Part shown: positions 44,561 to 53,405 of the stretch, in pieces
Numbering within the stretch: the first letter of the stretch is position 1
Layout of the letters: each line of letters begins with the position of its first letter
The notes under the pieces: model-generated
The model's database searches: none
Told to the model about the DNA's origin: nothing
What the model saw: the letters and a program-made list of their open reading frames with translations, nothing else
Program-made: the position numbers and the translations under genes
Assembly: GCA_016124375.1 (NCBI GenBank)
Contig: WGNV01000003.1
Span: 369,625 to 433,624, forward strand
Direction of reading: 5' to 3'
DNA from: Tepidisphaera sp.
Lineage (GTDB): Bacteria; Planctomycetota; Phycisphaerae; Phycisphaerales; UBA1924
Length of the DNA stretch: 64,000 bases

Positions 44561-45289
44561 CTACGCCTTGATGCGCCCGCCCGTTGCTTCCGTCGCGCCG
44601 GCACGCTTGATTTCCGGCACACCCGCCCACGACACCCCCGCCGCCGTCGCCAACTCCCTCAGTTGCCGCCGCCCACGCGCAATCCGCGTCTCTATCGTCG
44701 TCTCGGGCAACTCCATGATGTGCCCGATCTCGCGATAACTCAGGTTGTGCACCGCCTTCAAGAGCAGCGGCTCGCGATACCCCTCAGGCAGTTCCGCCGC
44801 CAACTCGAGCAACCTCCGCCCCTGCTGAATCTCGTGCTGGCGCTCCTTGTCATCCGGGCTCACCGCGGGCGTCACCGCCTCGTCGCGCTGCACGTCCTTG
44901 GCCCGTCGCGCCCCGCTCCGCGCCGCCGCCGCCGCCACATTCACCGCCACCGTCCGCAGCCAGGGCCTCACCGCCCGCGGGTCGCGCACGTCGCTGATCT
45001 TCCGCACCACCGCCACCGCCACTTCCTGCAACAGATCATCCAAATCCGCCCACCTGGGCTTGTGCGCCAGCAGAATCGCCGCCACCCACCGCCGGTGCCT
45101 TCTCCACACCCGGTCGATGCTCTCCGCATCCCCCTCGATCGCCCGCACATGCTCGCGCTCTTCCGCCTGGGACATCGCCACCGCGAACGACAACCCCGGG
45201 GCGCTGCCTCCCCCTGCCGCGGCTTCCGCCCCCTCGGTTGTCCGTTCGTCGATCGCTCGCACCGGGTTGTTCTCCGTCTGCTTGGTCAT
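44561..45289 (-). CDS. ECF-type RNA polymerase sigma factor
   Basis: A 242-residue sigma-70 family factor. Region 2 is at about 55-120 (VWRRHRRWVAAILLAHKPRW, ADLDDLLQEVAVAVVRKISD, PWLRTVAVNVAAAAARSG), and region 4 at about 165-215 (ELPEGYREPLLLKAVHNLSY, REIGHIMELPETTIETRIAR). The N-terminal ~50 residues (alanine/glutamate-rich) precede region 2. Start 45289 is the last Met before the protein's coherent part. It leads an operon with the anti-sigma and PDZ genes. Confidence 0.92.
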   Translation of the reverse strand: MTKQTENNPVRAIDERTTEGAEAAAGGGSAPGLSFAVAMSQAEEREHVRAIEGDAESIDRVWRRHRRWVAAILLAHKPRWADLDDLLQEVAVAVVRKISDVRDPRAVRPWLRTVAVNVAAAAARSGARRAKDVQRDEAVTPAVSPDDKERQHEIQQGRRLLELAAELPEGYREPLLLKAVHNLSYREIGHIMELPETTIETRIARGRRQLRELATAAGVSWAGVPEIKRAGATEATGGRIKA

Positions 45290-45544
45290 GATGCGCGCCC
45301 GCCTCCGACCCGTCATCAACCCCCCCACCGCCCAGCCCCCCAACATTCCCTACGCCTCCCCAGACCAAATCGTGCGACTCTTCCCGGGGCACCACGCCCC
45401 AGGCTCCACCCCCGCGTACCCTCCCCCCGCGGCCACGCGTTTCGGGCTTTGATAAGGCTCCCCAGCCTCTCATCATTTCGCCCGAAGACGAACGCGACCC
45501 GCACACCGGCGTATTGGGACGCTGGTCCACTCGGTGCCTGCCGC

Positions 45545-46531
45545 ATGCCACGCAACAACTCGGCTCCCCTTCACATGCCGCTCAGTCAGCACCTCGAAGA
45601 ACTCCGCGGCCGCATCATCTGGGCGCTGCTCGGCCTGGTGCCCATCTTCGTCGTCTCGCTCTACTTTGGCGAAGATCTCGTCCAGTTTCTCATCCAGCCC
45701 GCCCTGCGCGCCCTCCGAGACGCCGGCCAGCCCGACACCCTTCAAGGCATCAGCCCCCTGGATGTCTTCGGCTCCTACATGAAGGTCTCGCTCATCGTCG
45801 CCGCCGTCATCGGCAGCCCCTGGCTCCTCTACCAGCTCTGGCGCTTCGTCGCCCCCGGCCTTCACCACCACGAACGCCGCTTCGTCTACTTCCTCCTCCC
45901 CCTCTCCGGCCTCCTCACCGCCCTGGGCGTCGTGTTCCTGTACGCCGTCATCCTCCCCCTCATGCTCAGTTGGCTCGTCACCTTCGGCACGGGCCTGGGC
46001 CACAGCCGCTCCACCGTCGCCCCTCTCCCCCAGGGCATCACCCTCGCACACGTCCCCGTGCTCGCCGCCGATCCGCCCGCTCCCAAGGTCGGCGACGAAT
46101 GGGTCAACATCACCATGAACGCCCGGCGCGTCTGCATCGGCGCCAAGCCCGACGGCTCCGCCGACGTCCTCTCCGCCACCCTCCACCGCGACGCAACAAT
46201 CGTCCAGCAGTTCAGCATCGCCAGCTATGTCGGGCTTCTGTTCACCATGACCCTCGCCTTCGCCGCCGCCTTTCAGGCCCCGGTCGTCGTCCTTTTGCTA
46301 GGATGGGTCGGAATCATCGATCAGAAGTTCCTGAAGAAATACCGGCGCTACGCCATCTTCGCCTGCGGCATCATCGCCGCCATGATCACCCCGGGCGATC
46401 CCGGTTCGATGATCATGATGTGGGTGCCGCTGGTTCTGTTGTACGAACTCGGGGGCGTGCTGCTGCGGGTCTTCCCTGCGTCGCGCGTGGCCGGGCCAAA
46501 GCCCGCCGACGACGGCGCGGGAGAAGGATGA
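45545..46531 (+). CDS. tatC: Twin-arginine translocase subunit TatC with a long periplasmic insertion
   Basis: A 328-residue inner-membrane core subunit of the Tat system for folded protein export. The N-terminus HMPLSQHLEELRGRIIWALL has the conserved HLEELR motif, and SPWLLYQLWRFVAPGLHHHE RR and KKYRRYAIFACGIIAAMITP are the usual cytoplasmic and helix signatures. It is about 75 residues longer than most TatC proteins; the extra stretch at about 149-221 (VGDEWVNITMNARRVCIGAK) lies in the second periplasmic loop. No tatA/B is nearby. The ATG at 45545 has no upstream gene on its strand; tadA begins three bases after the stop. Confidence 0.94.
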   Translation: MPRNNSAPLHMPLSQHLEELRGRIIWALLGLVPIFVVSLYFGEDLVQFLIQPALRALRDAGQPDTLQGISPLDVFGSYMKVSLIVAAVIGSPWLLYQLWRFVAPGLHHHERRFVYFLLPLSGLLTALGVVFLYAVILPLMLSWLVTFGTGLGHSRSTVAPLPQGITLAHVPVLAADPPAPKVGDEWVNITMNARRVCIGAKPDGSADVLSATLHRDATIVQQFSIASYVGLLFTMTLAFAAAFQAPVVVLLLGWVGIIDQKFLKKYRRYAIFACGIIAAMITPGDPGSMIMMWVPLVLLYELGGVLLRVFPASRVAGPKPADDGAGEG

Positions 46532-46534
46532 CCC

Positions 46535-47128
46535 ATGAATCGCAGAGCATTGTGGCGCCGAGTCGGTGAGCGCCTCGCCGCCCAGCACCGGGGCGAAGTC
46601 CTCGGCCCCGACAGCGCCACCGACCTCGACCTCGCCATGATGCAGCGCGCCCTGGAGCTCGCCCACGATGCCGCCAGCGTCGGCGAAGTCCCCGTCGGCG
46701 CCGTCGTCTACGACCTCATCTCAGGCCGCATCGTCGCCGAAGGCGCCAACCGCCGCGAGACCGACCGCCTCCCCCACGCCCACGCCGAACACATCGCCAT
46801 GGTCGAGGCCGCCCGTCAGATCGATGACTGGCGCCTCTCCAACCTCGGCCTGGCCGTCACCCTCGAGCCCTGCCCCATGTGCGCCGGCCTCATCGTCAAC
46901 GCCCGCGTCGACCGCCTCGTCTACGGCGCCCCCGACCCCAAGGCTGGCGCCGCCGGCAGCCTCATGCACCTCACCACCGACCCCCGCCTCAACCACCGCG
47001 TCACCCCCATCGCCGGCGTCCTGCGCGAGGAATCCAGCGAACTGCTCAAGCACTTCTTCAAGCGCGTCCGCGCCAGACGCCGCGATGATCGCTCCCGGCC
47101 CCCCTCCAAGGGCAAGGGTTCGTTCTAA
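46535..47128 (+). CDS. tadA: tRNA-specific adenosine deaminase TadA
   Basis: A 197-residue zinc deaminase that makes inosine at the wobble base of tRNA-Arg(ACG). The catalytic HAE is His83-Ala84-Glu85 (HAHAEHIAMVEAARQ) and the PCxxC is Cys113/Cys116 (EPCPMCAGLIVNARV), followed by YGAPDPKAGAAGSLMHL, typical of TadA. The N-terminal ~30 residues are an extension and the C-terminus is basic. The start is three bases after the tatC stop, with AGAAGGAT inside tatC as its ribosome site, so expression is coupled. Confidence 0.95.
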   Translation: MNRRALWRRVGERLAAQHRGEVLGPDSATDLDLAMMQRALELAHDAASVGEVPVGAVVYDLISGRIVAEGANRRETDRLPHAHAEHIAMVEAARQIDDWRLSNLGLAVTLEPCPMCAGLIVNARVDRLVYGAPDPKAGAAGSLMHLTTDPRLNHRVTPIAGVLREESSELLKHFFKRVRARRRDDRSRPPSKGKGSF

Positions 47129-47140
47129 ACTCGCGGCTTC

Positions 47141-48829
47141 ATGACCCCTCCGCCCGAAATCGCCCGCGATACCTGGGCCCCCTGGGCCGCCCGCTGGCGC
47201 GCCACCCTCCTGCTCATCCTCACCATCACCCTCCTCCGCCTCCTCTACCTCGCCTTCCTCTGCCCCTACACCCTGGTCGAAGACGAGGCCCACTACTGGG
47301 AATGGAGCCGGCGCCTGGCCCTCAGCTACTACACCAAGGGCCCGGGCGTCGCCTGGACCATCGCCGCCACCACGCGCCTCTTCGGCGACACCGAGTTCGC
47401 CGTGCGCCTCGCCTCTCCCATCGCCTCGGGCATCGGCGCGCTGGCCGTCGCCCTGCTCGCCCGCGAAACCTGCCGCGACCGGCGCGCTCCCTTCTTCGCC
47501 GCCGCCCTCTGGTTCCTCGTCCCCATCTTCCAGGTCATGGGCCTGCTCCTCACCATCGACGGCCCCTACTGCGCCTGCTGGGCACTGGCCATGCTCTTCG
47601 CCGCCCGCGCCTTCCGCACCGGCGCCATCACACCCTGGGCCGGCCTCGGCCTGGCACTGGGCGTCGGCGCCCTCTACAAGTACACCATCCTCCTCGCGCT
47701 TCCCGGCCTTCTCTTCGCCTTGTGGTGGTCACGCCGACACACCACCCGCAAAGGAGAAAAGCCCCCGCCCATGCTTCGCGGCTCCTCCCTGGCCGCCCTC
47801 CTCTTCCTCCTCTGCATGCTCCCCATCATCGTCTGGAACCAGCGCGAAGGCTGGCCCACCATCGCCCACCTCCTGGGCCACCTCCACGTCAAGGGCGGCG
47901 ACACCCCCATCACCCAGGGCCAGGGCAGCAAGTACCAAGGCTGGCACTACGAACCCAAGTGGACCCTCGATTTTCTCGCCGCCCAGCTCGGCATGATCGG
48001 CCCCGCCCTCGCCCTGGGCCTGCTCGAATCCCTCCGCGCCCCGCGAAGCCGCACGCCAGACTTTGAACCCGCCGGCGCCATCCTGCTCATCGCCGGCGCC
48101 GTCCCCATCCTCCTCTTCTACCTGCTCCTCAGCTTCGTCGCCAGCCCCGAAGCCAACTGGCCCATGGCCGGATACATCACCCTCCTCCCCCTCGCCGCCG
48201 CCCGCATCCCCCGTGATATGGACCACTGGCTCGCCCGCCTCCGCGCCTGGCACGCCCTCCCCACGCCCCGCCCCCGCCAGGGCTTCCTCCTCCGCCGCCC
48301 CGAAAGCCTCTCCCAGGTTCTCTGGCACGCCACCCTGGTCTGCGGCCTCATCACCGGCCTGGGCATGCTCCGCCTCGACCTCCTCGCCCGCCTCCCCGGC
48401 CTCAACAAAGCCATCCCCCTGCACCGATTCATGTGGGCCGATGTCATGGCCCAAGACGTTCAGCGCCTCGCCACCGACCTCCAGCACGAAACCGGCCAAT
48501 CGCCCCTCATCTTCGCCCAGGCCTACGGCCGCGCCAGCCAGTTCGCCTTCTACCTCCCGGGCCACCCCACCACCTACTGCCCCGGCCCCCGCATCGCAGG
48601 CCGCCCCACCCAGTACGACTACTTCCCCGACACCAACCTCGACCTGCACCCCGAGCTCGTGGGCCGCCCCGCCATCATGGTGGGCGCCACCCTCGCCGAC
48701 TGGCAAAAAGTCTTCGACCGCGTCGACGAAATCGGCCAGCTCAAGGGCGAAGGCAAACCCAACCGCCCCGCGTTCCGTGGCTACAACTTCCGGGGCTTTC
48801 CTCCCCGAACCCCGCAACCCGCGCCCTGA
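47141..48829 (+). CDS. Glycosyltransferase family 39-type membrane mannosyl/aminoarabinosyl transferase-like protein
   Basis: A 562-residue membrane protein with a large lumenal-type C-terminal part. The first loop has the GT39/ArnT-like acidic pair in LVEDEAHYWEWSRRLALSYY. About 10-12 hydrophobic segments follow up to residue ~430, then a globular tail (FAQAYGRASQFAFYLPGHPT, PAIMVGATLADWQKVFDRVD). Such enzymes use polyprenyl-phosphate sugars to modify lipids or proteins outside the membrane. It is 12 bases after tadA in the same operon. Donor and acceptor are unknown. Confidence 0.88.
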   Translation: MTPPPEIARDTWAPWAARWRATLLLILTITLLRLLYLAFLCPYTLVEDEAHYWEWSRRLALSYYTKGPGVAWTIAATTRLFGDTEFAVRLASPIASGIGALAVALLARETCRDRRAPFFAAALWFLVPIFQVMGLLLTIDGPYCACWALAMLFAARAFRTGAITPWAGLGLALGVGALYKYTILLALPGLLFALWWSRRHTTRKGEKPPPMLRGSSLAALLFLLCMLPIIVWNQREGWPTIAHLLGHLHVKGGDTPITQGQGSKYQGWHYEPKWTLDFLAAQLGMIGPALALGLLESLRAPRSRTPDFEPAGAILLIAGAVPILLFYLLLSFVASPEANWPMAGYITLLPLAAARIPRDMDHWLARLRAWHALPTPRPRQGFLLRRPESLSQVLWHATLVCGLITGLGMLRLDLLARLPGLNKAIPLHRFMWADVMAQDVQRLATDLQHETGQSPLIFAQAYGRASQFAFYLPGHPTTYCPGPRIAGRPTQYDYFPDTNLDLHPELVGRPAIMVGATLADWQKVFDRVDEIGQLKGEGKPNRPAFRGYNFRGFPPRTPQPAP

Positions 48830-48861
48830 TTTCAGGAATAACGCTCGAGCAGGAGCCACCC

Positions 48862-49104
48862 ATGCCCGCCAAACGCATCCTCCGCCGTCTCGCCATCGGC
48901 CTGGGCGCCGCCATGCTCGTGGGCGGGCTTGGCGCCCTGTTCGGCGTCCACGAGCACATCCACCTGATTGTGTCGTTCGGCAAGGACGATCCGGCGCTGC
49001 ACAAACAGGTGCTCGACACCTTCAAGGGGGGCGTCCTCCTCGCCTCACTCGGTGCCGCCCTCATCGGCTTCGCCCTGCCCGCCCCCTCCCCGCCCCGCCA
49101 ATAA
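48862..49104 (+). CDS. Small membrane protein of unknown function
   Basis: An 80-residue protein with two probable transmembrane helices (about 8-28 IGLGAAMLVGGLGALFG and 57-74 LLASLGAALIGFAL) separated by a hydrophilic loop with EHIHLIVSFGKDDPALHK. It has GGAG before its ATG at 48862 and lies 32 bases after the glycosyltransferase gene, so it probably belongs to the same operon. I do not recognise the family. Confidence 0.72.
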   Translation: MPAKRILRRLAIGLGAAMLVGGLGALFGVHEHIHLIVSFGKDDPALHKQVLDTFKGGVLLASLGAALIGFALPAPSPPRQ

Positions 49105-49108
49105 CCCC

Positions 49109-49717
49109 CTACTTCCCCCGCCGCCGCGCCCGCTCCGCCTGCACCCGCTTCACCGCCTCGCGCAACGCCTCATCCAGCTTCTCGTTCACGATGAACACGT
49201 CATACACCCCGCACTCGCGCGCCTGGGCAATCTCCCGCGTCGCCGCCGCAAACCGCTTCTGGATCTGCTCCTCGCTCTCGCGCTTCCGCTCTCGCAATCG
49301 CTGCAGCAGCACCTCTTCCGTCGGCGGCAAGATGAACACCGCAAACGCCTCGGGCATCTTCCCCTTCACCTGCATCGCCCCCTGCACGTCTATTTCCAGT
49401 ATCACCAGCCGCCCGCGCTTCAACTGCTCCACCACCCACGCCCGGGGCGTTCCATACTTCTTCCCATACACCCCCGCCGTCTCAAGGAACGCATCCGCCG
49501 CCCGCATCCGCTCAAACTCTTCATCGCTCACAAAGTGATAATCGACGCCCTCGACGTCGGCGTCGGTCTTCGCCCGCGTCGTCGCCGACACCGAAAACAC
49601 CGAGTCCGGCACCGACCGCTCCACCCCGCGCGTAATCGTCGTCTTCCCCACCCCGCTGGGGCCGGAGATGATCAAGAGCAGCCCGTCATCCGTATCCGTC
49701 GCTAAACGCCGTTCCAT
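49109..49717 (-). CDS. gmk: Guanylate kinase
   Basis: A 202-residue cytosolic enzyme that phosphorylates GMP to GDP. The P-loop is SGPSGVGKTT (about 18-27), and GMP-binding residues are in VSATTRAKTDADVEGVDYHF and YGKKYGTPRAWV. EIDVQGAMQVK is conserved. Start 49717 is the Met that precedes the family's usual beginning; the frame runs open further upstream without homology. It is convergent with the small membrane protein gene and its start is 34 bases from the divergent glycosyltransferase. Confidence 0.95.
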   Translation of the reverse strand: MERRLATDTDDGLLLIISGPSGVGKTTITRGVERSVPDSVFSVSATTRAKTDADVEGVDYHFVSDEEFERMRAADAFLETAGVYGKKYGTPRAWVVEQLKRGRLVILEIDVQGAMQVKGKMPEAFAVFILPPTEEVLLQRLRERKRESEEQIQKRFAAATREIAQARECGVYDVFIVNEKLDEALREAVKRVQAERARRRGK

Positions 49718-49751
49718 CCAGACAGCGTACCCGTCGGGCCGATAGCAGGCC

Positions 49752-51065
49752 GTGCGCATCCTGTTCCTTCTCCAACCCGGCACCAACAGCCGCAGCATCT
49801 TCCTGGGCCTCATCCGTGGCGCCCAAGCCGCCGGGCACACGCCCCTGGTGATGGACCTCACGCCCATCTTCCAGGCCATGGCCGCGCACCCCACCCAGCG
49901 CCCCCAAATCGCCACCCAGGCCGCCCAGTCCCTCCGCCAACTCGTCCAGCAACACCGCCCCGATCTCTCCATCGCCATGTGGGCCAACGGCCTCACCAGT
50001 TTCGCCGGCGTCCAAATCGACGGCCACCTCCTCAGCGTCTTCGACGCGCTCAAACTTCCGCACCTCTGCTGGTGGCTCGATGGTCCCCAGTGGGCCTCCG
50101 GCGGCTGCCTCCACAATCTCTTCCACACCCCCGCCATCCGCAGCCCTTACCTCTCGCATCTCACCAACAGCCGCTCCACCGCCGCCGAAATGACCCAAAT
50201 CCTCGGCTTCGGCCGCACCCTCGCCCGTCCCTACGGCATCGACGAAGCCGTGTTTCACCCGGTGCCCAACGCCGCGCCCAAATACGACCTCATCGCCAGT
50301 TGCGGCCCGGGCGATCCGCTCCCCTCCGACCTCGCGCTCCGCGAACTCGACAACGACAACCCCGACACCCCCGCCCTCCGCGCCCACGCCGCCACCGCCG
50401 TCCGCGAGAAACTCATCGCGCTCTGCCCCACAACACCCAACGCGCTCCACCCCGACGTCTGGCACGCCTTCGCCGACGCCCTCATCGCCAGCCAGCTCGC
50501 CAGCCGCACCACCCCCGTGCTCGATCGCGTTCGCGCCCTCGCGCCCACCCACGCCGACGCCGCCCGCGCCGCGCTCGCCAATCCCTCGCTGTACGCCCGC
50601 CTCAGCATGACCCTGCGCGACATCGAAGCCTGGGAGCGCGCCTTCACCATCTCCTGGCTCTCGCGCCGTTTCCGCGTCGCGACTTTCGGGGGCTTCGCTC
50701 GCGAGGCGTGGCACAGCCGCGCGACGCACCTGGGCGAACTCGCGTTCGAAGACATGCCCAAGGCCTACGCGCAAGGCGCCGCCGCCCTCAATGTCATGCG
50801 CTGGCAGGACGATGAGGGCCTCAACATCAAGCCCTTCGAAATCACCGCCAGCGGCACCCCCTGCCTCTGCGCCGCCCGCCCCGGCCTCGAGGCCTGCTTC
50901 ACCCCGGGGACAGAACTCATCACCTTCGAAGGCCCGCGCAACGCCGCCGAGCGCCTGCGCCAACTCCTCGACAACCCGCACCAACGAATAGCCATCGCCG
51001 CCGCCGGCCAAGCCCGCACCCTGCGCGACCACACCTGGAAAACCCGCGTCGCCCAAATCCTCTAA
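49752..51065 (+). CDS. CgeB-like glycosyltransferase
   Basis: A 437-residue GT-B fold enzyme. The N-terminal Rossmann domain (1-~170) contains MRILFLLQPGTNSRSIFLGL and KLPHLCWWLDGPQWASGGCL, resembling the DUF3880 domain. The C-terminal domain ends with the CgeB-type motif WQDDEGLNIKPFEITASGTP and GTELITFEGPRNAAERLRQL. These families are usually involved in surface polysaccharide or spore-coat maturation. Start is a GTG at 49752. It is a single gene divergent from gmk and ends in a bidirectional hairpin region shared with the S9 peptidase gene. The role is inferred from the family only. Confidence 0.85.
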   Translation: MRILFLLQPGTNSRSIFLGLIRGAQAAGHTPLVMDLTPIFQAMAAHPTQRPQIATQAAQSLRQLVQQHRPDLSIAMWANGLTSFAGVQIDGHLLSVFDALKLPHLCWWLDGPQWASGGCLHNLFHTPAIRSPYLSHLTNSRSTAAEMTQILGFGRTLARPYGIDEAVFHPVPNAAPKYDLIASCGPGDPLPSDLALRELDNDNPDTPALRAHAATAVREKLIALCPTTPNALHPDVWHAFADALIASQLASRTTPVLDRVRALAPTHADAARAALANPSLYARLSMTLRDIEAWERAFTISWLSRRFRVATFGGFAREAWHSRATHLGELAFEDMPKAYAQGAAALNVMRWQDDEGLNIKPFEITASGTPCLCAARPGLEACFTPGTELITFEGPRNAAERLRQLLDNPHQRIAIAAAGQARTLRDHTWKTRVAQIL

Positions 51066-51140
51066 CGAACCCCACGCGCAAGCGTGGGGCCTCCCCGCCC
51101 CCCGCGCACAAAAAACCCCACGCTCGCGCGTGGGGTTCGT
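51065..51140. terminator. Bidirectional terminator region with nested 25-bp inverted repeat
   Basis: ACGAACCCCACGCGCAAGCG... (51065-51089) and its reverse complement with one mismatch (51116-51140) form a 25-bp stem, and each arm also folds on itself (CCCCACGC with GCGTGGGG). Six A at 51110-51115 become T on the minus strand for the S9 gene. It lies between two convergent genes. Confidence 0.85.
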
Positions 51141-51199
51141 ATTGCACGTGCTTGTCCCGAACTTCGTCTCTCCGTCTCTACGGCACTTCGTCTCTTCCC

Positions 51200-53191
51200 C
51201 TACCTCTTCCCAATCGTCTCCCCCAAAAAGTTCACCGCCCGACTCGTATACAACATGCGGTTATCCAGCTTCTGAAAGCCATGCCCCTCATCGGGCGCGA
51301 TGAACAACTGCGTCGGCACGTTCTTCGCCTTGAGCGCCAGCGCCAACTGGATCGCCTCTTCCACCGGCACGCGCGGATCGTTATACCCGTGCGCGATGAA
51401 CATCGGCACGTTGATCTTGTCCACTTTGTTGATCGACGACACGCTCGCCAAGAAGTCCGGGTCACTCAGCGGCCCATACTCCGCCTCCCTCAACTTTCGC
51501 CGATAGCCGCTGGTCTTCTCCAGGAACGTCTTCAGGTTCACAATCCCTACCACATCAATCCCCGCCCCAAACAACCGCTCCTTCCGCTTCCCTGCATCCA
51601 CTCGTTCCTGGTCTTCCACCAAGCACGCCACCGACATGAACCCGCCGTACGAACCCCCGAACGTCGCGATCTTGCCGGGCGTCGCGTACTTGTTCGCCAC
51701 CAGCCACTCCGCCGCGTCCACGCCGTCGCGCACGCTGTTCCAGCGGTTCTTGTAATCGTCCATCATCTGAAACTGCCGCCCGTACCCCGTGCTGCCCCGC
51801 GGGTTGGGCATGATGATCCCGTACCCCTCGCTCACCAGATACTGCATCGTCGAACTGAACGTTGGGCGGCTCTGCCCCTCCGGCCCGCCGTGGTAATACG
51901 CCACGAACGGCACGGGCGTCCCGGGCGAAAATCCCTTGGGCGTGTACACAAACGCCGCGATCTCCGTCCCATCAAAGCCCTGATACTTCACCAACTCAGG
52001 CAGCGCGAACGCGTTCAAATCCACGCCCTGATCATCCACATACGTCAACTGCCGCGTCGTGGGCGTGCCGCCCTTATCCCATGTCGTCTCATACGCCAAC
52101 CCCGGCTTGCGGGCGTTGTTCATCGTCCACGTCAGCGTTCGCTTCTGCAGGCGGCTCGCGCTCACCACGCCCTTTTCAAACTCGGGCATCTGCACGGGCT
52201 TGAAGTCGGGCACACCAAACACCCGCGGCACCCCATACCCGTCCTCATTCACCGCCACCACCAACATGTCCTTCTCAACACTCAAACTCGCCCCATCCAA
52301 CTCAAACTTTCCCAGCCCCTCCAAGGGCTCCGTCACATTCCCCGTCGACAGGTCCTTCTCAAACAACTGCACCAGCCCGCCGTTCACATCGCTCGTCATC
52401 AGCACCGACCCGCCCGGCAAATACCCCACCGGCTCGCACGCCGCCGTGCCCCCTTGGGGCCGGATCGTGATGTCCTTCAGTTCCCCCGTCTTGACGTCCA
52501 ACTCATACACGCTGGTATCCGACGCCGACTTGAAGTTGCTCACCAGCACCTTCGTGCCATCCGCGCTGATATCCCGCGCCGCCCACGATCCGGGCTTGGC
52601 CAAAATCCGCGTCGCCTTGCCCGACCCCGAGCCCCCCGGCGCAAAGTCATACCGGTACAAGTAAAAATCACTCGGGCTCGCGTCGTTCGCGGAATAGATA
52701 ATCCCCGAACTATCCGGCAGCCACATGTTCACTTCCGCCTGCACCTTGGGGTTCTCGAGAATCTCCGCCGTCGCCCCCGTCTTGGGGTCCAGATACGTCA
52801 ACTGCGTGTTCTCGTTCCCGCCAAACGCGTGCAGCAGCACCACCTTGGTCCCATCGGGCGACAGCGAATACCCCACCAGGCCATCCGTGTACTCGGTCAG
52901 CCGCGTGAACGTCGCCTTGCCGGGCTCGAAGCTCCCGTCCCTGGGCGTCACCTTGTAAAGCTGATACACCCCGTCGGGCCAATCGCGCACCAGCATCGTC
53001 CCGTCGGGCAACACCGTGGCCGCCCCCGGCGTGCGAATCTTCAGAAACTGCTCGAGCGAAGGCTTTGCCGCCTTGTCCGCGTGCATCATGGCCCCGCCAT
53101 GATCCGCCTGCTGCCCCAGCGCCATCCCCGCCGCACCCATCAACACCGCCAGACCCACGCGCCCAACCATCGCCATCACACCGTTTTTCAT
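51200..53191 (-). CDS. Exported S9 family prolyl oligopeptidase-type peptidase
   Basis: A 663-residue serine peptidase with a signal peptide at 1-26 (ending ALG). The first ~390 residues form a beta-propeller (repeats such as SLSPDGTKVVLLHAFGGNEN and DISADGTKVLVSNFKSASD). The alpha/beta-hydrolase domain has nucleophile Ser in FGGSYGGFM, Asp in HGYNDPRVP and His in DEGHGFQ, so the triad is complete. It belongs with dipeptidyl/acylaminoacyl peptidases that trim peptides outside the cytoplasm. Start 53191 has GGAG eight bases upstream. It is a single gene convergent with the CgeB-like gene. Confidence 0.95.
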   Translation of the reverse strand: MKNGVMAMVGRVGLAVLMGAAGMALGQQADHGGAMMHADKAAKPSLEQFLKIRTPGAATVLPDGTMLVRDWPDGVYQLYKVTPRDGSFEPGKATFTRLTEYTDGLVGYSLSPDGTKVVLLHAFGGNENTQLTYLDPKTGATAEILENPKVQAEVNMWLPDSSGIIYSANDASPSDFYLYRYDFAPGGSGSGKATRILAKPGSWAARDISADGTKVLVSNFKSASDTSVYELDVKTGELKDITIRPQGGTAACEPVGYLPGGSVLMTSDVNGGLVQLFEKDLSTGNVTEPLEGLGKFELDGASLSVEKDMLVVAVNEDGYGVPRVFGVPDFKPVQMPEFEKGVVSASRLQKRTLTWTMNNARKPGLAYETTWDKGGTPTTRQLTYVDDQGVDLNAFALPELVKYQGFDGTEIAAFVYTPKGFSPGTPVPFVAYYHGGPEGQSRPTFSSTMQYLVSEGYGIIMPNPRGSTGYGRQFQMMDDYKNRWNSVRDGVDAAEWLVANKYATPGKIATFGGSYGGFMSVACLVEDQERVDAGKRKERLFGAGIDVVGIVNLKTFLEKTSGYRRKLREAEYGPLSDPDFLASVSSINKVDKINVPMFIAHGYNDPRVPVEEAIQLALALKAKNVPTQLFIAPDEGHGFQKLDNRMLYTSRAVNFLGETIGKR

Positions 53192-53405
53192 AGCATGCTC
53201 CGCAGCTGCACGTCCACCTCGTTCATGTCTCGCCCGAAAACACCGCCGCCATCGTAACCATTCCCGCCCCGAACCCCCATCCACCCTCCCCAGCCGCGGC
53301 ATCCATTCCGCCCCACCCCACGAATCCACCACCGCACCACAAGGAACCCGACCCCTCGTGATCCGCGACGCGCTCCACCGATCCCCTCACCACCCCTCCT
53401 CCACC

